From: Streptomyces catenulae
GTDB lineage: Bacteria; Actinomycetota; Actinomycetes; Streptomycetales; Streptomycetaceae
DNA length: 64,000 bases
Reading direction: 5' to 3'
Assembly (NCBI RefSeq): GCF_000718015.1
Contig: NZ_JODY01000024.1
Span: 1 to 64,000 of the forward strand
This document shows positions 9,228 through 18,286 of this stretch, one piece after another. The position numbers and the translations under genes were made by a program. The notes under the pieces are model-generated. The model ran no database searches. It was given only the letters and a program-made list of their open reading frames with translations, and was not told where the DNA came from. How positions within the stretch are numbered: position 1 is the first letter of the stretch; the number at the start of each line of letters is the position of its first letter.

Positions 9228-9812
9228 TCAGCGACCGGGGTGGCCGAGCGGCCACGCCGCCACCGTCTCGTAGTGCGGCCGGGCGCCCGCGACGCCCGGG
9301 GCGGGCGGATGGCTGCGGACGAGGGCGAGCGAGGCGGCGGTCCAGGGGCTGCCGTCGAAGGGTTCCAGCGCGGCGGCGAACGGGGCGAGGCCGACCCGCG
9401 GGTCGCGGTTGCGGGCGAGGGTGAGGTGCGGGGTGAAGCCGCGGCGCCCGTCGGCGTCGGGCCCGGTGAGCCCCGCGCGGCGCCCGGCCGCCGCGGCGGT
9501 GGCGGCCAGCTTCCCCATCGCCGCCAGCTCCCCGTCCGCGCCCGCCCACAGCACCCGGTCGGCGAACCGTCCGCCACCGGCGATCCGCAGCCCGTACGGG
9601 GCGTGCCGCCGGGCGCCGCGGGCCAGGCGTTCGCGCAGCTCGGGCAGGGTGTCGTCGGGGACCTCGCCGTAGAAGGCGAGGGTGAAGTGCCAGCCGTCGG
9701 GCCCGGCCCAGCGCAGCCGTCCGGCGTCCGGCAGCGTGCGGAGCGCCTCGACCTGCCGGGCCAGTTCGGCGACGGCGGCGGCGGGCGGCAACGCCGCGGC
9801 GAAGAGTCTCAC
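9228..9812 (-). CDS. thpR: RNA 2',3'-cyclic phosphodiesterase
   Basis: 194 residues from the GTG at 9812. 2H phosphoesterase superfamily: the two catalytic His-x-Thr motifs are HFTLAFYGEV and HLTLARNRD, separated by the usual distance. VRLFAAALPP at the start and LALVRSHPP near the end are family landmarks of the LigT/ThpR group. These enzymes open 2',3'-cyclic phosphates on RNA ends in the cytosol and were first described as tRNA ligases in reverse assays. It lies downstream of the MFS gene on the same strand, but a strong hairpin in the 86-base gap suggests separate transcription. Confidence 0.92.
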   Translation of the reverse strand: MRLFAAALPPAAAVAELARQVEALRTLPDAGRLRWAGPDGWHFTLAFYGEVPDDTLPELRERLARGARRHAPYGLRIAGGGRFADRVLWAGADGELAAMGKLAATAAAAGRRAGLTGPDADGRRGFTPHLTLARNRDPRVGLAPFAAALEPFDGSPWTAASLALVRSHPPAPGVAGARPHYETVAAWPLGHPGR

Positions 9813-9854
9813 CCGGCCAGTGTCGCGCGGGCCCGCGGGTCGCGGATACGGCTC

Positions 9855-9880
9855 GGCCCCCGCCTCGGGAGGCGGGGGCC
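9855..9880 (-). terminator. Hairpin after the marR-MFS unit
   Basis: GGCCCCCGCCT (9855-9865) and AGGCGGGGGCC (9870-9880) form a perfect 11-bp stem with a CGGG loop, 18 bases beyond the MFS stop on the reverse strand. Confidence 0.75.
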
Positions 9881-9898
9881 GGGGAACGGGCGGCCGGG

Positions 9899-11335
9899 TC
9901 AGGCGACCGGCAGCGGCTTGTCCGGGGAGGCGGCCGGTTCCGCGCCGTCCTCCGGGAGGGCGACGCGGGGCACGAAGGCGACGTGCCGGTGGCCGCGGCG
10001 GAGATCTATCTTCAGCCGCAGTCCGCCCGTACGGGCCAGGATCAGCCCGATGAGGACGGCGGCGAGCAGCGAGACCAGACCGCCGGAGAGGAAGCCGATC
10101 CGGGGGCCGAAGGTGTCGGTGATCCAGCCGACGAGCGGGGCACCGAGCGGCGTACCGCCGACGAAGACCATCATGAACAGCGCCATCACCCGGCCACGCA
10201 TCAGCGGGTCGGTGGCCAGCTGGACGCTGGAGTTGGCGGTGACGTTGATCGTCAGGCCGACCACGCCGATCGGCGCGAGCAGCACGGCGAAGATCCAGAA
10301 CGACGGGGCGAGCGCGGCGGCCATCTCCAGCGCGCCGAAGAGGACCGCGGCGCCGACCAGCAGCCGCAGCCGGGACGACGAGCGCCGCGCGGCGAGCAGC
10401 GCACCGGCCAGCGAACCGGCCGCCATCAGCGAGTTGAACAGCGCGTAGGTGCCCGGACCCTGGTGGTAGACGTGGTAGGTGAAGGCGGTCAGCCAGATCG
10501 GGAAGTTGAAGCCGAAGGTGCCGATGAAGCCGACGAGGACGATCGTCCAGATCAGCTCGGGCCGCCCGGAGACATAGCGCAGCCCCTCCCGCAGCTGGCC
10601 CTTGCTGCGCGGCACCCGCTCGACCTTGTGCAGCTCGGAGGTGCGCATCAGCAGCAGCCCGATGATCGGCGCGGCGAACGACAGACCGTTGAGCAAGAAC
10701 GCCCACCCGCTGCCGAACGCGCTGATCAGCGCACCGGCGACGGCCGGTCCGACGAGGCGGGCGGACTGGAAGTTGGCGGAGTTGAGGCTGACGGCGTTCC
10801 GCAGGTCCTCCTTGCCGACCATCTCGACGACGAACGCCTGCCGCGAGGGGTTGTCGACGACGGTGACGAGCCCGAGGAGGAACGCGGTCAGATAGACGTG
10901 CCAGACCTGGACGGTGCCGGTGAGGGTCAGTGCGGCCAGCGCGAGACCCGTACCGCCCATCGCGGTCTGGGTGACCAGCAGCAGCTTCCGCTTGGAGAAA
11001 CGGTCGGTGAGCACACCGCCGTACAGACCGAACAGGAGCATCGGCAGGAACTGCAGGGCGGTGGTGATGCCGACCGCCGCGGAGGAGCCGGTGAGGCTGA
11101 GCACCAGCCAGTCCTGGGCGATGCGCTGCATCCAGGTGCCGGTGTTGGAGACCACCTGGCCGGTGGCGAAGAGGCGGTAGTTGCGTACGCGCAGCGAGCT
11201 GAACATGCCCGTGCGCGGGGCGGCGGGTGCACTCGGGGGCGCCCCGCGCCCGGTGGCCTCGGGCGTGGTGCCGGGGGCCGTCTCGTGCGGGGTGTGCGGT
11301 GCGGGGACGGAGTCTGGTCCGGATCCCGTACTCAA
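9899..11335 (-). CDS. MFS transporter, drug-export type, downstream of a MarR gene
   Basis: 478 residues if translation starts at the TTG at 11335, which has GAGGAGG about ten bases upstream and fits an N-terminus LSTGSGPDSVP; the conserved part begins later at MFSSLRVRNYRLFATGQVVS. About 12 membrane helices, with the MFS loop motif in GLYGGVLTDRFSKRKLL. The VVSNTGTWMQRIAQDWLVL and VDNPSRQAFVVEMV signatures are those of the large actinobacterial group annotated as EntS/MFS_3-like exporters. It probably pumps a drug or siderophore-like molecule outward. The marR gene ends 29 bases upstream on the same strand, so both are likely one transcript under MarR control. Confidence 0.88.
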   Translation of the reverse strand: MSTGSGPDSVPAPHTPHETAPGTTPEATGRGAPPSAPAAPRTGMFSSLRVRNYRLFATGQVVSNTGTWMQRIAQDWLVLSLTGSSAAVGITTALQFLPMLLFGLYGGVLTDRFSKRKLLLVTQTAMGGTGLALAALTLTGTVQVWHVYLTAFLLGLVTVVDNPSRQAFVVEMVGKEDLRNAVSLNSANFQSARLVGPAVAGALISAFGSGWAFLLNGLSFAAPIIGLLLMRTSELHKVERVPRSKGQLREGLRYVSGRPELIWTIVLVGFIGTFGFNFPIWLTAFTYHVYHQGPGTYALFNSLMAAGSLAGALLAARRSSSRLRLLVGAAVLFGALEMAAALAPSFWIFAVLLAPIGVVGLTINVTANSSVQLATDPLMRGRVMALFMMVFVGGTPLGAPLVGWITDTFGPRIGFLSGGLVSLLAAVLIGLILARTGGLRLKIDLRRGHRHVAFVPRVALPEDGAEPAASPDKPLPVA

Positions 11336-11364
11336 CGTCGGTTCGCCTCCTCGGCTCGGTGTCG

Positions 11365-11802
11365 CTACAGCTGGGCGAGCTTCTCCAGGACCGGCGCGGC
11401 GGCGCGCAGCTTCGCCCACTCGTCGTCGTCCAGCCCGGTGGCCAGCTCGGCGAGCCAGGCATCGCGTTTGTGGCGGCTCTCGGCGAGCATCGCCTCGGCC
11501 TGCTCGGTCTGGGTGACGACCTTCTGCCGCCGGTCGTCGGGGTGCGGCTCCAGCCGGACGAGCCCCTTCGCCTCCAGCATGGCCACGATGCGCGTCATCG
11601 ACGGCGGCTGCACATGCTCCTTGCGGGCCAGCTCCCCGGGGGTCGCGTGGCCGCAGCGGGCGAGGGTGCCGAGCACCGACATCTCGGTAGGGCTCAGCGA
11701 CTCGTCGACCCTCTGGTGCTTGAGGCGGCGGGAGAGGCGCATCACGGCGCCCCGCAGGGCGCTCACGGCGGCAGCGTCGTCGCCGCGGGACAGGTCCGGC
11801 AT
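11365..11802 (-). CDS. MarR-family transcriptional regulator
   Basis: 145 residues from the ATG at 11802. Winged-helix MarR fold: helices LRGAVMRLSRRLKHQRV, a recognition region LSPTEMSVLGTLARCGHATPGELARKEHVQPPSMTRIVAMLEAKGLV, and the wing RLEPHPDDRRQKVV with its conserved Asp-Arg-Arg. MarR proteins bind DNA as dimers and release it on ligand binding, commonly controlling an adjacent exporter. The MFS gene begins 29 bases after the stop. A GTTA-GCG-TAAC repeat lies directly upstream of its start codon, which suggests autoregulation. Confidence 0.92.
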   Translation of the reverse strand: MPDLSRGDDAAAVSALRGAVMRLSRRLKHQRVDESLSPTEMSVLGTLARCGHATPGELARKEHVQPPSMTRIVAMLEAKGLVRLEPHPDDRRQKVVTQTEQAEAMLAESRHKRDAWLAELATGLDDDEWAKLRAAAPVLEKLAQL

Positions 11803-11806
11803 GTTT

Positions 11807-11839
11807 GTTAGCGTAACTCATTACCCTTTCTAAGGAAAG
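11807..11839. promoter_or_regulatory. Candidate MarR operator region
   Basis: Two small inverted repeats sit in front of marR: GTTAGCGTAAC (11807-11817), whose first base is 5 bases from the start codon, and CTTTC-TAAG-GAAAG (11826-11839). The stretch is AT-richer than its surroundings. Dimer-sized palindromes over the gene start fit autoregulation; no binding has been shown. Confidence 0.45.
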
Positions 11840-11932
11840 CCGCGCGAGACGGACGTATCCATATCACCCATACGAGTGAGTACCCGCGGGAAAACGACGC
11901 ACCTGACGGGTGTCTGCGGGGACGGTGTCCTC

Positions 11933-12160
11933 ATGGGATCGCGAGTGCTCAGCCTGCGGCTGGACGACGAACTGCTGGAGCGCATCCGGCAGCACGCGGC
12001 GAAACGCGGCATGAGCGTCCAGGACTACGTCGTCCGGACGCTCGTCCGTGAGGATTTCGACGAACGCTTCCAGTCCTCGGTCGATGCGACGGAACGTCTC
12101 GGCGGCTGGGGCGCCACGGCGGCGGAGGCGGCCGACGGATCCCCCGCGGCGCGCGGCTGA
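11933..12160 (+). CDS. Ribbon-helix-helix (CopG/Arc-like) protein
   Basis: 75 residues from the ATG at 11933, with GGGGACGG upstream. Residues 1-45 read as a short beta strand (RVLSLRLDDEL) followed by two helices (LLERIRQHAAKRGMSVQDYVVRTLVRED), the ribbon-helix-helix DNA-binding fold of CopG, Arc and many antitoxins. The tail is Ala/Gly-rich. It is divergent from marR. No toxin-like small gene follows (the next gene is a full MFS protein), so a solitary regulator is more likely than an antitoxin. Confidence 0.75.
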   Translation: MGSRVLSLRLDDELLERIRQHAAKRGMSVQDYVVRTLVREDFDERFQSSVDATERLGGWGATAAEAADGSPAARG

Positions 12161-12298
12161 CCCCGCCCGGCGGGCCGCCCCGGCGCCCTCGGCGCACCCC
12201 CGCCCCGCTCCCCCGGAAGCCGTTTGCCCCCGCGGCGGCGGACCGCTAGCTTCGGCCGGTCGCGCGCGGGGTGCGGCCGGAAGGCGAGGAGCGCGGGC

Positions 12299-13666
12299 GT
12301 GACGGTGTCCAGGGAGCCGCTCGGGCGGCGGTTCAACCGGCTGTGGGCGGCGTACACCGTCAGCGCCTTCGGCACCCGGCTCGCGTTCAACGCGCTGCCG
12401 CTGACCGCCCTTCTGCTGCTGCACGCCGGGCCCTCGCAGGTGGCGGCGTTGTCGGCGGCGGGCGCCGCGGTCGGGGCGCTCGCCGCGGTACCGCTCGGGC
12501 CCTGGGTGGAGCGGCGCCGCAAACGGCCGGTGATGATCGCGACGGACCTGGTGCGGTGCGCGGCGATGCTGAGCGTCCCCGCCGCCTACGCGCTGGGCCT
12601 CCTCGGCTTCGGCCAGCTCCTGGTGGTCTCCGTCGCGGTCGGCGCCGCCGACATCGCCTTCGCGGCGGCGAGCGGCGCGTTCCTGAAGTCGCTGCTGCCG
12701 CCCGAGCACCTGCTGCGCGCCAACGGGCGGCTGGAGGCCACCACCTGGACCACCACCATGCTCGGCCCGCCGCTCGGCGGCGCCGCGGTCGGGGTGCTGG
12801 GCCCGATGCTGACGGTGACGGTGGACGCGGTCAGCTATCTGCTGTCGGCGCTGGGCTTGCGGGCGGTCGGGAACGGCGAGGTCCGGCCGGGCGACGTCCC
12901 GGGACCGCGTACGGAGGGGACATCCGGCGGGGACGCGGGGCGGCGGCAGGCGGACGAGGCGGCGGAGAGGGCGGCGGGCGGCCCGGCACCGGACGCCGCC
13001 GTCGGGGCCCCGGCCCGCGCCCGGGCCCGCGTCGCCGATCTGCTCACCGGCTGGCGGTTCCTGCTGGCCGATCCGGCGCTGCGGCCGCTCTTCCTCAACT
13101 CCATGCTGGTCAACGGACTGATCATGACGACCGAGCCGCTGCTGACCGTGCTCCTCGTCGACCGGCTGGGCTTCGCGCCCTGGGCGTACGGGCTGGCCTT
13201 CGCGCTGCCCTGTGCGGGCGGGCTGCTCGGCTCCCGGCTGGCCCGGCCGCTGGTGGCGCGGTACGGGCGCCGGAAGGTGCTGCTCACCACGGGGGTGCTG
13301 CGGGTGTGCTGGCTGCCGTGGCTGGCGCTGACCGGGCCCGGGGTGGGCGGCTTCGCGCTGGTCGTCGCCGTCGAGCTGGCGATGATCTGCTGCATCGGGG
13401 TCTACACCCCGGTGCTCGTCACCTACCGGCTCGAACGGATTCCGGCGGACCGGGTGGCGCGGGTGCTGGCCGCGTGGTCGGTGACGTCCCGGGCGTCCAT
13501 CGCGGCGCTGACCGCGCTGGGCGGTCTGCTCGCCGCCGTCGCCGGGCCGCGGGCCGCGCTGCTCGCCGCCGGGCTGCTGATCCTCACCACCCCGCTGCTG
13601 CTGATCGGCGCCGCCCGCACGGTGCGCGACCCGGCCCCGGAAACGCCGGAGGTGCCGGCCCGCTGA
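12299..13666 (+). CDS. MFS transporter
   Basis: 455 residues from the GTG at 12299, which has GAGGAGC about eight bases upstream. Around 12 hydrophobic segments with a long hydrophilic central loop (about residues 205-245, rich in Gly, Ala, Arg and Glu) between the two six-helix halves. LGRRFNRLWAAYTVSAFGTRLAF is the usual start of this MFS_1 subgroup, and the cytoplasmic loop PWVERRRKRPVMI matches the MFS motif between helices 2 and 3. It is likely a secondary exporter; the substrate is unknown. It ends in a hairpin that also serves the convergent permease gene. Confidence 0.85.
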   Translation: MTVSREPLGRRFNRLWAAYTVSAFGTRLAFNALPLTALLLLHAGPSQVAALSAAGAAVGALAAVPLGPWVERRRKRPVMIATDLVRCAAMLSVPAAYALGLLGFGQLLVVSVAVGAADIAFAAASGAFLKSLLPPEHLLRANGRLEATTWTTTMLGPPLGGAAVGVLGPMLTVTVDAVSYLLSALGLRAVGNGEVRPGDVPGPRTEGTSGGDAGRRQADEAAERAAGGPAPDAAVGAPARARARVADLLTGWRFLLADPALRPLFLNSMLVNGLIMTTEPLLTVLLVDRLGFAPWAYGLAFALPCAGGLLGSRLARPLVARYGRRKVLLTTGVLRVCWLPWLALTGPGVGGFALVVAVELAMICCIGVYTPVLVTYRLERIPADRVARVLAAWSVTSRASIAALTALGGLLAAVAGPRAALLAAGLLILTTPLLLIGAARTVRDPAPETPEVPAR

Positions 13667-13685
13667 CGCGGCGGCCGGCACCTCC
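13648..13685. terminator. Bidirectional hairpin overlapping the MFS stop codon
   Basis: GGAGGTGCCGGCC (13648-13660) and GGCCGGCACCTCC (13673-13685) make a perfect 13-bp stem; the TGA stop of the MFS gene lies in the loop. The reverse-strand permease gene ends 17 bases further on, so one hairpin can serve both. Confidence 0.8.
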
Positions 13686-13701
13686 CCGGGGGCGCGGGGC
13701 G

Positions 13702-15168
13702 TTACTTCCCGAGCAGCTGCTCGATCGGGTTGAGCAGGAAGTACACCAGGAAGCAGAGGCCCACGGCGTTGAGCAGCCAGGGGATCTCCCGGAAGCGGCC
13801 GGTGGCGGTACGCAGCAGGATGAAGGCGAGCACGCCGATGCCGATGCCGTTGGTGATGCTGTAGGTGAACGGCATCGAGATCATGGTGAGGAACGCCGGG
13901 ATGGCGACGGTGAAGTCGCCCCAGTCGATGTCCCGGACGTTGGACGCCATGATCAGGAAGCCGACGACGATCAGCGCGGGCGTCGCCGCCTGGGCGGGCA
14001 CCACGGTCGCCAGCGGGGTGAAGACCAGTGCGAGCAGGAAGAGCCCGCCGGTGACGATGTTCGCCAGGCCCGTGCGGGCGCCCTCGCCGACACCGGCGGT
14101 GGACTCGACGAAGCAGGTGTTGGCGGAGGCGGAGCCGAGACCGCCCGCCGCGACGGCGATGCCGTCGACCATCAGGATGCGGCCCATGCCGGGCAGATTG
14201 CCCCTCTCGTCGGTCAGTCCCGCCTCCTCGCCGACGCCGATGATGGTGCCCATCGCGTCGAAGAAGCCGGAGAGCAGCACGGTGAAGACGAAGAGGCAGC
14301 CGGTCAGCAGGCCGACCTCCTTGAAGCCGCCGAAGAGGCTGATGTGGCCGATGAGCCCGAAGTCCGGCGCGCCGACGATCTTGTCGGGGACGTTCGGGAC
14401 GGCGAGCCCCCAGGCGGCGTCCGGGATGGTGGCGACGGCGTTGATGACGATCGCGACGACGGCCATCACGACCATGCCGATCAGGATCGCGCCCTTGGTC
14501 TTACGGACCACCAGCATGAACATCAGCACCAGGCCCAGCACGAAGACCAGCACCGGCCAGCCCTTGAGCTGACCGCCCTGGCCCAGACCCATCGGCACGG
14601 TGGTGTGCGCGGCGTCCGGGTTGCGGCTGACGAAGCCCGCATCGACCAGGCCGATCAGCGAGATGAACATGCCGATGCCGATGGCGATGGCGCGCCGCAG
14701 CCCCGGCGGGATGGCGTCCATGACGCGCTGCCGCAGCCCGGAGGCGACGAGGATCATCAGCACCAGACCGGCGAGGACGACCATGCCCATCGCGTCCGGC
14801 CAGCTCATCTTGGGGGCGAGCTGGAGGGAGACGACGGCGTTGATGCCCAGACCCGCGGCGATGGCGATCGGGACGTTGCCGACGACGCCCATCAGGACGG
14901 TGCTGAGACCGGCCATCAGCGCGGTGGCGGTGACCAGCTGCCCGTTGTCGAGGTGGTGGCCGTATTTGTCCACGCCCGCGCCGAGGATGATCGGGTTCAA
15001 CACGATGATGTAGGCCATCGCGAAGAAGGTCGCCAGGCCGCCGCGGAGTTCGCGGCCCACCGTCGAGCCCCGCTGGGAGATCTTGAAGAAGCGGTCGAGC
15101 CCGTTCTTGGGCGGGTGGCCTGGGCTCCGAAGAGCATTTTCGACCGGTGTGGTGGCCGAGGACGACAT
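13702..15168 (-). CDS. NCS2-family purine permease, AzgA type
   Basis: 488 residues from the ATG at 15168 (GAGGTC nine bases upstream; a longer ORF upstream has no support). About 12-14 membrane segments. AzgA-group landmarks: LRGGLATFFAMAYIIVLNPIIL near the N-terminus, IPPGLRRAIAIGIGMFISLIG in the middle, and SGFFDAMGTIIGVGEEAGLTDERG, which carries the substrate-site acidic residues. The group imports adenine, guanine or hypoxanthine with protons. It is transcribed away from the DUF2530 gene; the shared upstream region is unusually AT-rich. Confidence 0.9.
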   Translation of the reverse strand: MSSSATTPVENALRSPGHPPKNGLDRFFKISQRGSTVGRELRGGLATFFAMAYIIVLNPIILGAGVDKYGHHLDNGQLVTATALMAGLSTVLMGVVGNVPIAIAAGLGINAVVSLQLAPKMSWPDAMGMVVLAGLVLMILVASGLRQRVMDAIPPGLRRAIAIGIGMFISLIGLVDAGFVSRNPDAAHTTVPMGLGQGGQLKGWPVLVFVLGLVLMFMLVVRKTKGAILIGMVVMAVVAIVINAVATIPDAAWGLAVPNVPDKIVGAPDFGLIGHISLFGGFKEVGLLTGCLFVFTVLLSGFFDAMGTIIGVGEEAGLTDERGNLPGMGRILMVDGIAVAAGGLGSASANTCFVESTAGVGEGARTGLANIVTGGLFLLALVFTPLATVVPAQAATPALIVVGFLIMASNVRDIDWGDFTVAIPAFLTMISMPFTYSITNGIGIGVLAFILLRTATGRFREIPWLLNAVGLCFLVYFLLNPIEQLLGK

Positions 15169-15272
15169 GGGCGGGACCTCAGTGGTACGGGCCTGGGGAA
15201 GGCGCGGGGCAGCGGCCCGGGTGATCCCGGGACGGGGGCACGGACAGTAACTTTCCCGATCAGTTTGGAGCA

Positions 15273-15332
15273 ATCAACGATTCAAACCAGTCAGACCCGG
15301 AAGAGTTCAGTATGAATAAACAATTCGTTGAT
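15273..15332. promoter_or_regulatory. AT-rich divergent control region with an 8-bp inverted pair
   Basis: ATCAACGA at 15273-15280 and its complement TCGTTGAT at 15325-15332 are 44 bases apart in a stretch (about 15245-15340) far richer in A/T than the rest of the window. It lies between the divergent permease and DUF2530 genes and probably carries the permease promoter. The inverted pair may be two half-sites of one regulator, or chance. Confidence 0.4.
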
Positions 15333-15439
15333 CGCTATCTTCGCGCGTAGACCCCTGCGCCACCCGGCCGCCCCCGGCCCGCCGGAACCGGCCACGGCCG
15401 GGCGCGGGCCCGCCGGACGGCCCCCGTAAGCTGGGGCCC

Positions 15440-15715
15440 ATGTGGAAGAAGTCCGAACTGCGCGCGGCTCCGGCGCCCCTGGAGGGGCCGGTCGTCGGCA
15501 CGATCACCGGCGGCACCATCATCTGGTTCGTCCTCTTCCTCGGCCAGTTGCCCTTCTATCCGCTCTTCGCCCGGAACGGCCACGCCTGGTGGGTGTGGAC
15601 CTGCCTGGCCGGTGGCGCCCTCGGCTGCCTGGGCATCTGGTACGTCCGCAAGCGGGACGCCGCCATCAAGCGCGCCGCCGAGGCGGCCACCGAGGCCACC
15701 CCCGACGCCGCCTGA
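15440..15715 (+). CDS. DUF2530 small membrane protein
   Basis: 91 residues from the ATG at 15440. Two membrane helices: about 22-40 ([17 protein letters not shown]) and 50-68 ([20 protein letters not shown]), ending in a charged cytosolic tail ([12 protein letters not shown]). The [19 protein letters not shown] pattern is that of the actinobacterial DUF2530 family, which has no known role. It is followed 58 bases later by the P-type ATPase on the same strand, and the two may be cotranscribed. Confidence 0.85.
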   Translation: MWKKSELRAAPAPLEGPVVGTITGGTIIWFVLFLGQLPFYPLFARNGHAWWVWTCLAGGALGCLGIWYVRKRDAAIKRAAEAATEATPDAA

Positions 15716-15773
15716 TCCACCGCAGCCCGCCCCCCGGCGGGTGCACCGCGCCCCGCCCCCGTACCGTCGAACC

Positions 15774-18221
15774 ATGACGCAGTGGGCGAAACCCGGCGGT
15801 GGTCCGGAATCGGACAGCAGCAGCTCCGGAGGGCCGGACGGGACAGGCGCCGGTGCGGCGCCGGGGAGTGACGGCGGGCCACCCGCGCATCCGGGGCTGA
15901 GCGCCGCCGAGGTCGCCGAGCGGGTCGCCCGCGGCGAGGTCAACGACGTACCGGTGCGCTCCTCGCGCTCGGTGGCGGACATCGTGCGGGCCAACGTCTT
16001 CACCCGCTTCAACGCCATCATCGGCGTCCTCTTCGTGATCATCCTGATCGTCGGGCCGATCCAGGACGGGTTGTTCGGCTTCGTCATCATCGCCAACACC
16101 GGCATCGGCATCTTCCAGGAGCTGCGCGCCAAGCGGACGCTCGACAACCTCGCGGTCGTCGGGGAGGCGAAGCCGACCGTCCGGCGCGACGGGCGGGCGG
16201 GCCCGCTCTCCACCTCCGCGGTGGTCCTCGACGACGTCATCGAGCTGGGGCCCGGGGACAAGGTCGTCGTGGACGGCACCGTCCTGGAGGCGGACGGCAT
16301 GGAGGTCGACGAATCGCTGCTGACCGGCGAGGCGGACCCGGTGCTGAAGCGGCCCGGCGACCCGATGATGTCCGGCAGCTTCGTGGTGGCGGGCGGCGGC
16401 GCGTTCCGGGCGACCCGGGTGGGCCGGGAGGCGTACGCGGCGCAGCTCGCCGAGGAGGCCAGCCGCTTCACGCTGGTCCACTCCGAACTCCGCTCGGGGA
16501 TCAGCAAGATCCTCACCTATGTGACCTGGATGATGATCCCGACCGCGCTCGGGCTGATCCTCAGCCACCTCTTCACCCTGCACATGGCGGGCGACGACGC
16601 GGTGCGCCGGATGGTCGCCGGGATCGTGCCGATGGTGCCCGAGGGGCTGGTGCTGCTGACGTCGGTGGCGTTCGCGATCGGGGTGATCCGGCTGGGGCGC
16701 AAGCAGTGCCTGGTGCAGGAGCTGCCCGCGATCGAGGGGCTGGCCCGGGTCGACGTCGTCTGTCTGGACAAGACCGGGACGCTCACCGAGGGCGGTATGG
16801 ACGTCAGCGCGCTACGGCCGCTGAACGGCGCCGACGAGGGGCGGCTGCGGCAGATCCTCGGCGCGCTCGGCGGCGCCGACCCGCGGCCGAACGCCTCCCT
16901 GCTCGCGCTGATCGAGGCGTTCCCCGCACAGGACGGCTGGCGGTGCAGCGCCGCGCTGCCGTTCTCGTCCGCCCGCAAGTACAGCGGCGCGGTCCTCGAC
17001 GACCCCGCGGGCGGCCGTACGACCTGGCTGCTGGGCGCGCCCGATGTGCTGCTGCCGCCCGGCGATCCGGCGCTCGCCGAGACCGAGGAGCTGAACGCCG
17101 AGGGGCTGCGGGTGCTGCTGCTGGCCCGCACCGCGCGGGAGCTGGACGATCCGGCGCTCGCCCGGGACGTGGAGGCGGCGGCGCTGGTGGCGCTGGAGCA
17201 GCGGGTGCGGCCGGACGCCGGGGCGACGCTGGCGTACTTCGCCGAGCAGGACGTGACCGCCAAGGTCATCTCCGGCGACAACGCGGTGTCGGTGGGCGCG
17301 GTCGCCGGGCGGCTGGGGCTGGCCGGGGCGGCGGCGCCGGTGGACGCGCGGGAGCTGCCGGACGCGCCGGAGACGATGGCCACGGCGGTCGAGGAGGGCA
17401 CGGTCTTCGGCCGGGTCACCCCGCGGCAGAAGCGGGACATGGTCGCCGCCCTCCAGTCGCGCGGCCACCATGTCGCGATGACCGGCGACGGCGTCAACGA
17501 CGTCCTGGCGCTGAAGGACGCGGACATCGGCGTCGCGATGGGCTCCGGTTCGGAGGCGACGCGGGCGGTGGCGCAGATCGTGCTGCTCGACAACAGCTTC
17601 GCCACGCTGCCGTCGGTGGTCGCCGAGGGCCGCCGGGTGATCGGCAACATCACCCGGGTCGCCACCCTCTTCCTGACGAAGACGGTCTACTCGGTGCTGC
17701 TGGCGCTCCTGGTGGCCTGCTGGCAGATCCCGTACCCGTACCTGCCACGCCATCTGACGCTGCTGTCGACGCTGACCATCGGCGTCCCGGCGTTCTTCCT
17801 GGCGCTGGCGCCGAACAAGGAGCGGGCGCGGCCGCACTTCGTCCGCCGGGTGATGCGGTACGCGGTGCCGTCCGGGCTGATCACCGGCGTCGCCGCGTTC
17901 GTGACGTATCTGCTGGCGCGCCACCACTACACCGGGCCGGACGCGCTGCCCGCCGAGACCAGCGCGGCGACGCTGACACTCTTCCTCACCGCGATGTGGG
18001 TGCTGGCGATCATCGCCCGCCCCTACACCTGGTGGCGGATCGCGCTGGTCACGGCGATGGGCGGGGCCTTCCTGATCGTGCTGGTGGTGCCGTGGCTCCA
18101 GCACTTCTTCGCACTGCGGCTGGTGGGCACGGCCCTGCCGTGGACGGCGGTGGGCATCGCGGTGGTCGCCGGGCTCACGCTGGAGCTGGTCTGGCGGCGG
18201 CTGGGGCGGACGATGCCGTGA
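15774..18221 (+). CDS. P-type cation-transporting ATPase, CtpE-like
   Basis: 815 residues from the ATG at 15774. All core P-ATPase parts are present: actuator motif [10 protein letters not shown], phosphorylation motif [13 protein letters not shown] (catalytic Asp), nucleotide domain piece FSSARKYSG, and hinge [21 protein letters not shown]. The ion-path helix carries [15 protein letters not shown]. The short form with few N-terminal additions and a C-terminal block [20 protein letters not shown] resembles mycobacterial CtpE, a calcium importer needed for envelope integrity. Calcium as cargo here is inferred from that similarity. The next gene downstream, convergent, is a calcium-binding RTX-type protein. 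Confidence 0.88.
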   Translation: MTQWAKPGGGPESDSSSSGGPDGTGAGAAPGSDGGPPAHPGLSAAEVAERVARGEVNDVPVRSSRSVADIVRANVFTRFNAIIGVLFVIILIVGPIQDGLFGFVIIANTGIGIFQELRAKRTLDNLAVVGEAKPTVRRDGRAGPLSTSAVVLDDVIELGPGDKVVVDGTVLEADGMEVDESLLTGEADPVLKRPGDPMMSGSFVVAGGGAFRATRVGREAYAAQLAEEASRFTLVHSELRSGISKILTYVTWMMIPTALGLILSHLFTLHMAGDDAVRRMVAGIVPMVPEGLVLLTSVAFAIGVIRLGRKQCLVQELPAIEGLARVDVVCLDKTGTLTEGGMDVSALRPLNGADEGRLRQILGALGGADPRPNASLLALIEAFPAQDGWRCSAALPFSSARKYSGAVLDDPAGGRTTWLLGAPDVLLPPGDPALAETEELNAEGLRVLLLARTARELDDPALARDVEAAALVALEQRVRPDAGATLAYFAEQDVTAKVISGDNAVSVGAVAGRLGLAGAAAPVDARELPDAPETMATAVEEGTVFGRVTPRQKRDMVAALQSRGHHVAMTGDGVNDVLALKDADIGVAMGSGSEATRAVAQIVLLDNSFATLPSVVAEGRRVIGNITRVATLFLTKTVYSVLLALLVACWQIPYPYLPRHLTLLSTLTIGVPAFFLALAPNKERARPHFVRRVMRYAVPSGLITGVAAFVTYLLARHHYTGPDALPAETSAATLTLFLTAMWVLAIIARPYTWWRIALVTAMGGAFLIVLVVPWLQHFFALRLVGTALPWTAVGIAVVAGLTLELVWRRLGRTMP

Positions 18222-18230
18222 GGGCGGGGC

Positions 18231-18255
18231 GGGCGGTGCCTTCCGGGCGCCGCCC
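18231..18255 (+). terminator. Hairpin after the P-type ATPase gene
   Basis: GGGCGGTGCC (18231-18240) and GGCGCCGCCC (18246-18255) pair over 10 bp with one T-G wobble and a TTCCG loop, starting nine bases after the stop. Confidence 0.7.
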
Positions 18256-18286
18256 GACCCGCTCCCCCGCCGTCCGGTCCGTCGGC

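Noticed and set aside
11933..12160. Antitoxin of a toxin-antitoxin pair
   Set aside because: The fold fits, but no small toxin gene is adjacent; the neighbours are marR and a complete MFS gene.
12271..15315. 1014-codon open frame on the plus strand
   Set aside because: It is a shadow of the MFS gene in another frame and of the reverse-strand permease; the product is low-complexity.
15169..15439. Purine riboswitch before the permease gene
   Set aside because: The region is AT-rich, but I could not build the three-way junction or see the conserved loops.
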